This document shows, piece by piece, positions 1 to 10,947 of a stretch of DNA of 64,000 bases. Position 1 is the first letter of the stretch; each line of letters opens with the position of its first letter. Source of the stretch: Glandiceps talaboti (lineage: Eukaryota > Hemichordata > Enteropneusta > Spengelidae); contig NC_135553.1 in the NCBI RefSeq assembly GCF_964340395.1, forward strand, positions 67,001 to 131,000, written 5' to 3'. A program made the position numbers and the translations under genes. The notes below the pieces were generated by a model. It saw only the letters and a program-made list of their open reading frames with translations, made no database searches and was not told the origin of the DNA.

Positions 1-37
1 CAATCAGATCCCAAAGAATATCTGAATCTGAAGTGAT

Positions 38-180
38 TTGTGTGATGCCAACCTGCCACATGTGCCACAATGTAAAGCCAGCAAACAGACAGCTTGTCAG
101 AGCCTGTCAACCTGAATAGGCAAAACTCGTACGTAATAAAAATCTTGGTCATGGTACAAGAATGTATTATAACTATGTTT
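38..180. repeat. Dispersed repeat, copy 1
   Basis: This stretch resembles 28000-28140: both share the core CCAGCAAACAGAC, then a CCTG(A)ACC/CCTGAAT...AGGC block and a later GGTACAAGAA block in the same order and spacing. The copies are diverged. It is probably an old short interspersed element; the ends are not defined. Confidence 0.4.
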
Positions 181-542
181 AATACCGACCTGATGAACAT
201 GTTGAAGGATATACAATTTCTACTACCTTCAAATTTGGAAATTCCTATTGGTGGAAATGTGTTTATGGTCGAAATGTTAGTATTAGAAAAAAATACTTCG
301 GGTGAGACTGGATGTCTCTGTGAGGATAATCTGAGATTGAAAAGGGGTTAAATGAATTAATGAGTATATATAAACTGTGGATGGAAGCATCCAGAAAGTC
401 AAAGTGACTGCTTGGGTCCATTGATGTGGGCACATTGACCTGTGTGAGGCCATTGTTGACATGTATTTAAGATGGCTGTATGGATTAGGATTGTATTTAT
501 TTTTGAGTTTTAATTTATAAAACAATTTTATCATGCCCATGG

Positions 543-730
543 CTTCCTACTTGAAAAAACAACACATGCCAAGTCATTGTTAGTAAGAGATTGATCAATG
601 TAAAAACTTTGTCATTGTACATATGATACAGTAACAAACTTTATACACATTTTTTTAGCTTTTGCAATGTATTGAGTAGCAAACACAGACTTTGTCAATG
701 TTGTTTCACAATGATTTTTCAAGTAGGAAG
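543..730. mobile_element. Short inverted-repeat element (MITE-like), copy 1
   Basis: CTTCCTACTTGAAAAA at 543-558 is matched exactly, inverted, at 715-730, enclosing 156 bases of non-coding AT-rich DNA. The same design recurs at 1838-2042, and similarity continues to about 803 (a TGGxCACTTT block ends both copies), so the mobile unit may extend past the right inverted repeat. It lies upstream of the first visible coiled-coil exon. Confidence 0.6.
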
Positions 731-843
731 TTATGATAAAATTGGGTGTTTTTTGTATAAATTAAAAATCCCAAAATAAACATCCAGTCCTCATCGATAT
801 GGACACTTTCATATGATCTAAAGTATATTGATTTCATCACTAG

Positions 844-3800
844 GATAAGAGTCGAAGTGAAAGTGTAACAGGTGATAGTAGGATATATTCGTCAGATGGT
901 AAAGTTCTACATGACAACAGGTCAGTATAATGTACTGTATCATATGTGGCTACATGTATGACTCTTTGGGGTGTAGCTAATTTTTGGAATACAGTGTGTG
1001 GAAGATATTAAAAATATACTAACAGTCTGTGGCAAATTAAGGAGATGAGAAAATGCCACAAAGAAAGTGTGTGCTTGTTTCTGCTTTTCTCCCAGGTTGT
1101 ATTTACACCCTTGCTTACCTGCATTCCCTCTATCACCGGTCTTGAAACATGGCAATTTCCTTTGAACCAGAGCGCTTACGGATAAATAAACTATTCACAC
1201 ATTTTATCTTGACAGAAAGTTAAAAATACCATCGACCAGATTTGTCAGTACGAGTCTTTTTTACATAGGAGCATGACATGTGTTGTGTTGTTGTGCCCAC
1301 CATAAACTTATCTTAGGCATTAATTTTCTGTGGTGTTGCGTCTTTTACATTGTTACTGCAAGTCATACATGTATAAAAATGTAAGCAATCAACTCTCACT
1401 AACATGAAATCATAAAATCGGAGTGCACATTGTGTTTTTTGAAATCTTTTGTAGAATACTGAAGGTATCTTATGAAGCTAATGTGCATTTTTTATTCATT
1501 AAAACATCATTTTCAAAGCTTTTCATATGGTTTCCTTTGCTACACTCTTAGTGAACAGTGGCCACTTAACAGCTTACCAGCCTTAAAAACACTGTAACAA
1601 ACTGATAACAGTACCCTTTTAATATGCTTTCAAAAATTATTTTATTCAGCATTCTGCTCTCCCAATTCAGCCACTATGTTACACTTGTTTGGCTTTACTA
1701 GATACAAGAGTCTAGGAATAAACAACATGGTCAGTGACCACAGACACAGTATATAAACAAAACAGGTAAACAAAATAAATAGCATAAACAAAACAGGTAA
1801 ACAAAATAAATAGCATAAAAAGTTCAATGGTTCTGTCTTTTTCTACTTGAAAAAACAATGTTGAACATCTTACATCAAGTCTGTGTTTGTAACTAAAAAT
1901 AGTCAGTGTAACAAGTTTGTTATTGTACATACAATAACTGAATAACAACCATTTGTACACATTAATTCTGTTTTGCAATTTATTTGAGTTAAAACAGGGA
2001 CGTGATAAATGTTCTTCTACATTGTATTTCCAAGTAGAAAAACACAGTAAAGTTGTAGTATCAATTAAAATCTCAGATAAATAGCCAATTTTCATTCATA
2101 TGGCCACTTTAAAGATTATTACATTTATGCTCTTTGTCTACATTCTTGACCAATGGCACATACAAGAACCCAAAAGTTCATAGTGACATACATACATATA
2201 CAATGTACCTGCAGTATGCTGTGATAATAAAAAGTCGTGCATGTCCCCATGGCCTCACTGCCACTTAGATGAAACAATATGACAGTGGATGTATTCAATG
2301 AGATGGAATGAAAACCAATTTCTTTTTAAGTTTAACCGTTGTCACAACATTCTCAAGGTTAAAGAAAAATATGCAGAATCTCAAAATACTTGTATTTGAA
2401 TATTGCTGTAGATTTTAAAGGAAAGCAATGGTTGACAAAACTTACATATTTTTATAGCATGTTTGAATTACACCAAACTGCCAGTCTGAAAGTAGTACCT
2501 TTTGTATGTTAGTTGATGAAAATGGTGATTTCTATGTGGTAGACATTGGAAAACAACCACAAATGAAAAACTGTATTTTTGACATTCAGCTATACTAGGC
2601 TTCAATAGGGAACGTACAAACCCACCATGTTGAATGTTGCATCATGGGAAAAGTGATAATAAATACTAATCGAATAGTATTGTAAACAATAATATTACAT
2701 TGTTTTTAACCACAAATGATCAATTCATAGTCACCCTGGCAATTGTAGGAGGTTTATTTTATCGGCAACTTAACTCAAGATTAGGTATTATGATAACCAC
2801 AGATAATCCCATAGTCCTTTGCGTCTGAGCATGCTCAGTCTGGATTGCAGGTTCCCTATTTACCAAACCAGAATTTGTTCCTTTTATCATGTCTCTATTT
2901 GTGCTAAGTTTGCTTTACATTGGCAAATTGATAGAAATTTTATTAATTTTCATACTGGTTTAATTTATATACTGGATTCCTGTGTGTTCTATTTACATAA
3001 TTGATCCTATTTACTTCAGTTGTGGTCAGATTCTCATAGCCATTTACTTACACAAATGTGATTGTCGAATAAAATATCACAAATGAGTATTACTATGTCT
3101 GCTTTAACTTACGTTTCAACAATGTATCACAACATGATGACTTGAACATATGTGCATAAGAGAATAGTGTGAACAGGATATCAATAGTAGATCTGTTATG
3201 GACTTGCTTTCCTCTGAATATAGTGTGCTCCCTAATTGACAAAATATACATCCAGTGATATTTTCTTTTGAAATGTTATAATTGTGTAAACTTTGAACCT
3301 ACATTCTCCTTGAAAAAAATCTGCTCAGGGTGCAAAAGCAGTTGGGAATTCAAGCTGTTTCTGCAATAATTAATAGTAAAAAATTCAAGGTGTTTTTATA
3401 TTAAATTACTAGTCAGAAATTCAAACTGTTTCTGTACTCAATTGCTAGTCAGAAATTCAAGCTGTTTTTGTATTTAATTGCTAGTCAGCAATTGAAGCCA
3501 AAAACAGTATTTGGTAATTTGGTGTTTAATCTATTCGTCACAGAACAGATTCTCTTACAGTTCGTCCATCCCAAGTTGAACGTTCAATAATTCCCAACAA
3601 TGATCTCATATGGCTCAATAATGTTGACATTTTGATTCAAGTTGATACACTGTTAAAGATGTCCCCAGGGTCAACAGATCTTCCTCCACAAATAGAATGT
3701 TATATGGGGGTTATTGGTTTTGAATGAAGCCAGTACCATAAGTAAGATATTGTATTCATTGTGAGTTACTATTAAACAATAATTTCTTCTTTTGATTTAC

Positions 3801-6800
3801 ACAGTAAGTATACAATTGGAAGAACCAAGGATGTGATTCGGAAGGAAATTGATGACTTGGAGAAATTGCTACAAGGTATGATTAAATATTTTATGATAAC
3901 ATAAGATAAAATATTCAGTAAAAATGCATCTGTGGCACCAGGTAAACAGCAAAAAAGACAATTTTGAAGCCAAATGTACTAACACAATGCAGTGTTCTCC
4001 ACAGTCTGCCCCATTAAATTTTGCTCCTGCCTCATTAAAATTGCTGCCACCCCTTTAAATGTACATACCAGCCACTCAGAACTTTGATATGTTCAGCCTG
4101 TGTATGTGTTTCTTTGGAGACAGCCGAGTACCCATTGTTTTAATGTGTTTGTAACTATTTTACTACTAAACTAGAAGTAGCCCAGGCCCTGCTATCACAA
4201 TTCTACAAGTAAAGTAAAATGTGCTGGATCATTTGAGTAGCTAGCATATAATATACTGCTTGCACATTTATGCAAATATATGCAATTTAGTATGCAAATT
4301 TATTTATGCAAATAGCCACTCCCTTAATTTTTTCATCTCTGAAGAACACTGCAATATAACATAAACCTGTAGGTCTACAGTGGTTAAAGAATGCATGACT
4401 TGTGCTACATATTGAATTTCAAATATCATAAAAAGCAATCACTTTGACATGACATATCAGAGAATATCATAAAAGTTGGACATTTAGGTAGGAAGTACAT
4501 TGCAGCAAAAGAGACAAATTTATTTTTAGCACAACTGATGTTCAGTAGTGCTATAGACATGGTAAAGCATCTGTCCACCTGTCTGTCTGTGTGTGTTTAA
4601 ACAATGTAAAGTCAAAAACCACCAGACTGATTGCTTTGGTACGTGGTGTGGACATTAGTTTGGACGTCTACAAATTGTTGAAAGCAAAATGATCACATGT
4701 GTTAAACTCAAAAACTACTGGGCAAATTAATCTGAAATTTAGTGGAAATGTTCTTTAGGGTGTGTAAGTGAATAATTCTTCATGACATGATGACATCAGT
4801 GAAATGCAAACGAGGTCTAAAAATGTGTCTTTTTACCAATACCATTGGTGCTATTTTTCACTATTACAATTGTAATGCTACAAGCATATTTTCTTCACCA
4901 TTAGGTTTTAGCTTTGACAAACTTCTTACTGTTGTCATAATGTGTAGGTATTGGTAGAGCAGAGAGTGATAATATTGTTGTACAGTATCAACATGACATC
5001 AATGTCTTACAAAGAGAAGTGAGAAAGACACTCAGACAAGCCAGACAGTAAGTATCAAATAAAATCCTCATTTCCCATCAATTTTGTGCCATTAAAATTT
5101 TGATCTGAGTACAAACAAGACGGAAATATGTTGCTCTACATCACAGTTCAAGAATCTCTTTCAGATTTACTATCCTGATTTCAGCCTGATCTTAATACTG
5201 GCTCAGCTCAGCACTAACTTAGGACTGGTACAGGTATTAACTTTTCAGTTGCTAACACATAATGAGATGTTAGCCAGGTGTTAGTGCTGAGTTAGTCTGT
5301 AGCCTCAGTGTGTTCAACCACTGACCAGAATACCCAGATATTCAGTCATCTGTCAGCTATTTTCAGCCATTGAGCACAGAAGTCAATGCAAAATTGGGTT
5401 TAAGCTTTGATTATTTGAAATGTCATAGAAAAACTAACAACACTGTTGTATTTATCGACTGGTATAAAAGAAACACAGACAACAACAATCCTCAACTAAA
5501 TCTGAAGGTATCATATGGTATCAGTTATTTCGCTATTATGTATAGCTCAACATAGTTTACGTACAGGTGCATAGATCACCTCAATTATGCACGAGTGTGA
5601 ATTGAATATTACCAAACTTTGAGATATAATGAATGTAACAAAGTCTTTTTATGTTCCGCATGTTTCCAAAAATTCAAAGTTCTGCATTCAAAATGGTATC
5701 CTCCAGGAAACATCAACTAAATCATGTAAAAACCCTTGAAAATTTTGGTTTTTCAAAGAGAGCTTGAACAAAATTTGGTATGTTGAGCTGTAACAGTGTT
5801 TGGAGTGTACGAACTTTCATTCATTTGTTTAATTGGCATCAAAATGTTATAAATAAGATAATTTCTGATCGTACCATATGACCATGATGTATATTCAATG
5901 AAGCTTGCAGATTGACATCGTTGAAAGGTACATTTGTACATGTACATGGACATAGGCGGGTTAGCTAGTTAGTTTGTGTAAAAACCCTTGAAAATTTTGG
6001 TTTTTCAAAGAGAGCTTGAACAAAATTTGGTATGTTGGGCTGTAACAGTGTTTGGAGTGTACGAACTTTCATTCATTTGTTTAATTGGCATCAAAATGTT
6101 ATAAATAAGATAATTTCTGATCGTACCATATGACCATGATGTATATTCAATGAAGCTTGCAGATTGACATCGTTGAAAGGTACATTTGTACATGTACATG
6201 GACATAGGCGGGTTAGCTAGTTAGTTTGTGTAAAAACCCTTGAAAATTTTGGTTTTTCAAAGAGAGCTTGAACAAAATTTGGTATGTTGAGCTGTAACAG
6301 TGTTTGGAGTGTACGAACTTTCATTCATTTGTTTAATTGGCATCAAAATGTTATAAATAAGATAATTTCTGATCGTACCATATGACCATGATGTATATTC
6401 AATGAAGCTTGCAGATTGACATCGTTGAAAGGTACATTTGTACATGTACATGGACATAGGCGGGTTAGCTAGTTAGTTTGTGTAAAAACCCTTGAAAATT
6501 TTGGTTTTTCAAAGAGAGCTTGAACAAAATTTGGTATGTTGAGCTGTAACAGTGTTTGGAGTGTACGAACTTTCATTCATTTGTTTAATTGGCATCAAAA
6601 TGTTATAAATAAGATAATTTCTGATCGTACCATATGACCATGATGTATATTCAATGAAGCTTGCAGATTGACATCGTTGAAAGGTACATTTGTACATGTA
6701 CATGGACATAGGCGGGTTAGCTAGTTAGTTTGTGAATCTAGTACAGCACAGGCTGTTACTCAGTCATCAGTTACTGAGTTAGTCAGTCACACTGTAGTAC

Positions 6801-7891
6801 AGCACCATCAGTTAGTCAGTCATCAGTTAATCAGTCACTCTGTAGTACAGTCCAGGGTTCATACACTTAAAGTGAAGTACAATTCCAGGACTTCATCAGT
6901 TTTCCAGGGTATTCAGCTCAACTTTGGTCATTTTCCAGGGATGATTCCTGTTATAGGTATGAAAGGTCCACATTGCACAAAATGGCTTCATAGGCCATAT
7001 ACATGTATACAATTTTACTAGCTTATTAATTTCATTAGACGAAATGAAAACAGTTCAATTGATTATGCCAAAACAAGATTAATTTCTCTCTTTTTTAACC
7101 TGATAGTATCAAAGGTCCAGTTCCAGAAGAGGAACCTCCTGATTTAGTAAGTAAATTAATCATAAATCGGATCACTTACATAAAACTCCTTGGTTTGCTG
7201 AATGAAATGCTCATGTAATCATACAGGTTTTTTCTTTCTTCATATAACCATACAAGGTAATTTTAAAATACTTTGAGCACAGTATGGACAAGCATTATGT
7301 ACAACTAAGATCATTAGATTATTGTAATTATATTACATAGTTTCCCTTATTGTAGGCCCATTATGGATGTCTTAAAATCTACATCATTTTGCACAAACAA
7401 CATTGAATTTCAAAACCTAATCATTCCCCAATTTGTTTGAATAGTGACCTTGCTTCCACTCACTTCATGCTGCTTACTAATACTGGTTTATGCAAATTTC
7501 ACCTCTTTGTATATCTTAGTGAAACCAACATGGCATCTTCTTTTACTCCCTAAATGGTAACATGTTAGTGAAATGTACATAGAATTAGATATCTCATATT
7601 ATAATTGTGCCAGTTACAAATAAACAGCATTCACATTTAGTGAAATGCAAAGCACAAGCAGATCATATTGTTATGATTTATTTTAAATCCTGTCCCCGTG
7701 TTAATTGATACATTGTTTATAATTCTTTAAATCTACAGTTTGGTTTAAGGCAGTTCTACAGAGAACATGATGAAGTGATTGCAAGAATCAAGCAACGAAG
7801 AGAAGTGTGTTTACAGGAGTTGTATGAATATGAAGCAGAGCTAGGAATGCACATACAGAGAGAAGTTATGAAAGAGTACTTGGAGATATAA
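844..7891 (+). CDS. 3' exons of an unidentified coiled-coil protein gene
   Basis: Five exons join in frame: 844-920, 3805-3875, 4948-5047, 7107-7146 and 7739-7891 (stop TAA at 7889). Each intron is GT-AG and every codon split across a junction is restored, which is strong evidence for a real gene. The joined part is 146 residues and begins inside the protein, so the 5' exons lie left of the window or were not recognised in 1-843. The product is hydrophilic and rich in Glu, Lys, Arg and Gln. It has helical coiled-coil-like stretches (starting IGRTKDVIRKEIDDLEKLLQ and QYQHDINVLQREVRKTL), a short acidic proline loop (PVPEEEPPD), then a last exon rich in charged heptads ending MKEYLEI. No enzyme motif, signal peptide or membrane segment is visible. 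I do not recognise the family; a cytoskeletal or adaptor coiled-coil protein is only a guess. A polyadenylation signal AATAAA lies at 7926. Confidence 0.7.
1757..1818. repeat. Two tandem copies of about 31 bp
   Basis: AAACAAAACAGGTAAACAAA plus a following AATAAATAGCAT tail occurs twice in direct succession, immediately left of the inverted-repeat element at 1838. Confidence 0.7.
1838..2042. mobile_element. Short inverted-repeat element (MITE-like), copy 2
   Basis: TTTTTCTACTTGAAAAA at 1838-1854 is matched inverted with one mismatch at 2027-2042. Interior and right flank to about 2106 align with the element at 543-730 (shared GTACATA, TACACATT and TTTTGCAAT blocks). It sits in the 921-3804 intron of the coiled-coil gene. 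Confidence 0.6.
2107..3340. other. Intron sequence without recognised features
   Basis: AT-rich non-coding DNA inside the first visible intron of the coiled-coil gene. I see no conserved reading frame, tandem repeat or RNA structure in it. Confidence 0.5.
3345..3500. repeat. Degenerate tandem repeat of about 37 bp
   Basis: About four diverged copies of a unit built from AATTCAAGCTGTTT, a T-rich stretch and AATTGCTAGTCAG. The last two intact copies are about 37 bases apart. Confidence 0.6.
4527..4860. mobile_element. Hairpin-edged interspersed element, type A
   Basis: The left edge is a 27-base hairpin at 4527-4553 (arms TAGCACAACTGA and TCAGTAGTGCTA, one mismatch, 3-base loop). It is followed by a GTCYRYCTGTCTGTCTGTGTG run and then text of the form CTCAAAAACTACTGGGCAAA. 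On the complement the edge reads hairpin then CTAA. The right end is not defined. The design resembles the elements at 10948, 23651 and 44228. It lies in the 3876-4947 intron of the coiled-coil gene. Confidence 0.45.
5725..6732. repeat. Four nearly identical 252-bp tandem repeats
   Basis: A 252-base unit starting TGTAAAAACCCTTGAAAATT is repeated four times in direct order. The copies are almost identical; one visible difference is TTGGGC instead of TTGAGC in copy 2. Because 252 is divisible by three, the same 66-codon minus-strand frame appears in each copy, but it has no other coding support. The array lies in the 5048-7106 intron of the coiled-coil gene. The high identity points to recent expansion. 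Confidence 0.95.
6738..6860. repeat. Short simple repeat of CAGTCATCAGTTA type
   Basis: Imperfect direct repeats containing GTAGTACAGCACC/GTAGTACAGTCC and CAGTCATCAGTTA follow the 252-bp array directly. Confidence 0.55.
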
Positions 7892-7925
7892 AGTTGTCTG
7901 TGTTAGTAACTTTCCACTCTGAAGA

Positions 7926-7931
7926 AATAAA
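7926..7931 (+). promoter_or_regulatory. Polyadenylation signal of the coiled-coil gene
   Basis: AATAAA lies 35 bases past the TAA stop of the last coiled-coil exon, which would give a very short 3' UTR. The position is plausible but AATAAA is common in AT-rich DNA. Confidence 0.45.
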
Positions 7932-8107
7932 TTACATAACTCAAGCCTTCGTTATGATTGGAACTACAGGTGTGCAGAGAGTAGAGTGTCAAAATGTTGT
8001 GGCATGTATTTGGATTTATCTACCATTTCAGTAACCCAGAATTTATAGGGAAATTATATCATAGACATACACATGAAAACCTCAAGGGATGAAAACTTAG
8101 AACAGCC

Positions 8108-8110
<3 letters not shown>

Positions 8111-8151
<41 letters not shown>

Positions 8152-8153
8152 AC

Positions 8154-8186
<33 letters not shown>

Positions 8187-8210
8187 TGTGTGTATATGTG
8201 CATGCGTGTA
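8111..8210. repeat. (TG)n microsatellite with (GC) interruption
   Basis: An alternating TG tract of about 100 bases broken by CACG and a short GCGCGCGCGC block. Alternating purine-pyrimidine DNA of this kind can adopt Z-DNA. Frames through it on either strand are artefacts. Confidence 0.95.
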
Positions 8211-8504
8211 TATCTGGAGTATTGAAAAATCAATGTAGGCAGAAATGTTCAATGCATAGAGTTCTGGGAAGTAGTATACAAGATACAAGAAAACTTTACT
8301 ATCTCACATGGATAAATTACGGTGACGTGGATCCATACACTATTCACATATTAAAATAAAGATACAATAAATACAAAATAAAATGTACACACTGTTTATG
8401 TCTTTAAAATGAAATATGATCTTTGACCTCTGAAGGTCAGATAAAATGATAAAAACAAAGTAATACAGGGCAGATATCTTTAAAATACAATCATTTAGTT
8501 TGGT

Positions 8505-8975
8505 TTAAAAGTCTTATTGAAGTGGGCACAAAACTTGATTTGGTTCTGAATTTTGGGACATGAAATCGTCTCCCTGATGGCAGAAGTTCAAAGTGTTAGG
8601 ACATAATGTGGCCTTTTTCATTTACCATTTTCCTAGGTTTTTTTTATACACGAGATGTAAACAATTCATTCAAATTAGTCTGCTTTTCGCCCACTACTTT
8701 ACTACACACATTTACAATCTTGTTCAATACATTCTTGTAGGTAGTCCCTAGACTACCAAACCAGCACAAAAAAAAGAAAATGTTAAACCTGACTCAATAA
8801 AACACCAATAGAATGTCTGCAATACTTTGGCATTTACATTTAGGGCTCTCAATTTTTGTAGACAGTAAACTCTAGATTGACATTTTTTGTGAATGAAATC
8901 TGTGTTGGCCTTGAAATTTAACTTATTATCCAAGATTGTATCTAAATATCTATCTAAATAAATAGTATGCATGTA
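8505..8975 (-). mobile_element. 3' end fragment of a non-LTR retrotransposon (reverse transcriptase C-terminus)
   Basis: Minus-strand translation from 8972 reads YLDTILDNKLNFKANTDFIH, then CLQKLRALNVNAKVL and a Phe/Trp-rich stretch, which is the conserved region after the reverse transcriptase palm in L2/CR1-like LINEs. Downstream, after an in-frame stop and a frame change, ELLPSGRRFHVPK and SFVPTSIRLLN mark the usual protein end. Stops and shifts show it is dead; the endonuclease and catalytic palm are missing. It lies just right of the coiled-coil gene. Confidence 0.8.
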
Positions 8976-8999
8976 TATATTTTGTCAATGCACAAATAA

Positions 9000-10945
9000 T
9001 TTCTCAATGCAGACTTTAAACTGTCCACAATGTACTGGGTTGTGCTGTTCAATCACATTTCACATATATTCAATCCTTCACATATACAAATCTTGATGCG
9101 ATTTGAACTTTGAAAGTTATCAATTGTAATATCATAACTAGGCAATGGCCATAAGCTCGCGCAGGGTAGATTCATTTGTGACCAGCTGCCTTGGCCAGGG
9201 TTAGTTCACTTAATTTGGGTCATTTTCCAGTGGTGTTGACAATCAAAATTTATTTTATTGAATGACATCTAATTCTCTGACATGGACGAGAAGTAATTAA
9301 CAACGGCTCTCACAATATGTCACAAAACATTTTAAAGAAAGTCAACACTCTATGCAGTAGTTGGTTTCAAAAAAACGTCATAGCCATTAGATTAATATTG
9401 TTCATTTTCAATCAGCCAACTTATCATAGACCCTCCACCAACGTTGGTCTTTGGACAGGTGTTTTGTTGACATGTTGCCGAAAATCGCGATTTCTCAATT
9501 CAACTTGATGATTTAGAAATGTTACGATACCAACAAACATAGGAAAGTAGTTATTCTTTTTAGAACATGTAAAAAAAATTCAATTATCAACAATATAAAT
9601 GTCAAAACCACACTTCCACAACCCGGAAATTCAACTGCGTTATGTCATCAGTGGTCCGTATCACATACCATGCGTCAAACTTTCAAATAGTGTAACAATT
9701 TCCAGGGGTACAGTGATGCCTCGATACTCGTTACAATGTTATGATAATCGTGCCAACAGATCTACTGTTACAATATTGCAATGTATGACGATGTTATGTC
9801 GCCTATATGACGACCAGAGTACGGTAGCGCGTGGAGAATGCAGATAGCATATGGAAGGCGCATGCGTACTCACTGCGCCACAATGCATCCCTGGGAGAAC
9901 CACCAATTTTTGATCACATAGTATATACGACGTGCATGCGTACTAGTCATTGAGCCACTATGTGGCAGCTTTGCTGCCGCTGTGCGAGCTATAAATAGCT
10001 GCCTAGTTACTTTCAAGAGAGTAACCAACTGAAAATTGTTGCCAAGCTTCTAGTTGAGCAATATGTTATACAGAGAGTTTGAATCTTTCCAGTGTTTGGT
10101 TATATGTATATGTATGTACCTGACATTATTACCTTTATTGTACTATTCACAATCTCTGTTTTTCTAAGACAGAATCAATAGACTTCTCCCACTTCTGTAA
10201 AGACAGTCAATAGACTTCTCCCACTGCTGTAATGATATATGTTTCATTTCCACAGGTGTTGTGTGCTAAATATTCTATCAGTGTGCTTATTTCCCTCTTC
10301 AGGCACACACTCTTTTATCAACCTACCAAGTTTGCTTTTCTCAGGCTTTGCTACAACTATGTACAGCATGTGAGAGGCACATTTGGAAGCTTGAAAGAGT
10401 TCCATTGTAACTTTTATGCTACACTGCCATAAATATGTGTGTCTGAACAGGGTACTAAAGTTGTATTTCTGGTTTTTCTTTGGCACTTTTTTATTCACAT
10501 ATGGTCAACTAAATGCCCAGTCAGATTATATATAACGTACATGCAAATTTCCACAGGTGTTGTATGCTTCAATTTACTATTGTGTGCTTATTCAAAAATT
10601 GTGTTTTTGTTTCTCTTGTATGCTTTTTGCAAATATTTAGTCAACTAAATCTGCAATTCCAGTCAGATTTTAAATAATGTATGCAAATCTTTATTATAGC
10701 AAAAAATGTGAGTTGTTTATAGTTTTGAAAATCATACTGCAAAGAGTACATTTCCAGGTGTATATATATGTGTGTCTGTGTCTGTGTCTGTGTGTCTGTG
10801 TGTATATATACCTGTAAAACAATATATATTGTGTTGTGCAACCCTTTGTACATTTGTTACTTTGTATTTATTCTAAGATTAAACACAAATTATAATCACA
10901 GATCACACTTAAAATAATACAGTTGGTAATTGACAAACATGTTTT
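9000..10945. other. Gap between the coiled-coil gene and the 10.9 kb element
   Basis: No supported gene. The part 9840-10030 is richer in CpG and has GCGCATGCGT (NRF1-like) and CTATAAATAG at about 9990, so it could be an unassigned promoter or transposon promoter. From 10100 rightwards there are two diverged copies of a segment containing TTTCCACAGGTGTTGTRTGCT, and a TG-rich tract at 10760-10810. Confidence 0.4.
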
Positions 10946-10947
10946 AT

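Noticed and set aside
5753-6709. Four identical 66-codon minus-strand frames
   Set aside because: They are copies made by the 252-bp repeat, with no coding bias or known domain.
8097-8359. Frames through the TG microsatellite
   Set aside because: Composition (Cys/Val and His/Thr runs) comes from the dinucleotide repeat.
9599-9847. 82-codon frame near a CpG-rich stretch
   Set aside because: No domain, no splice support, and no strong start context.
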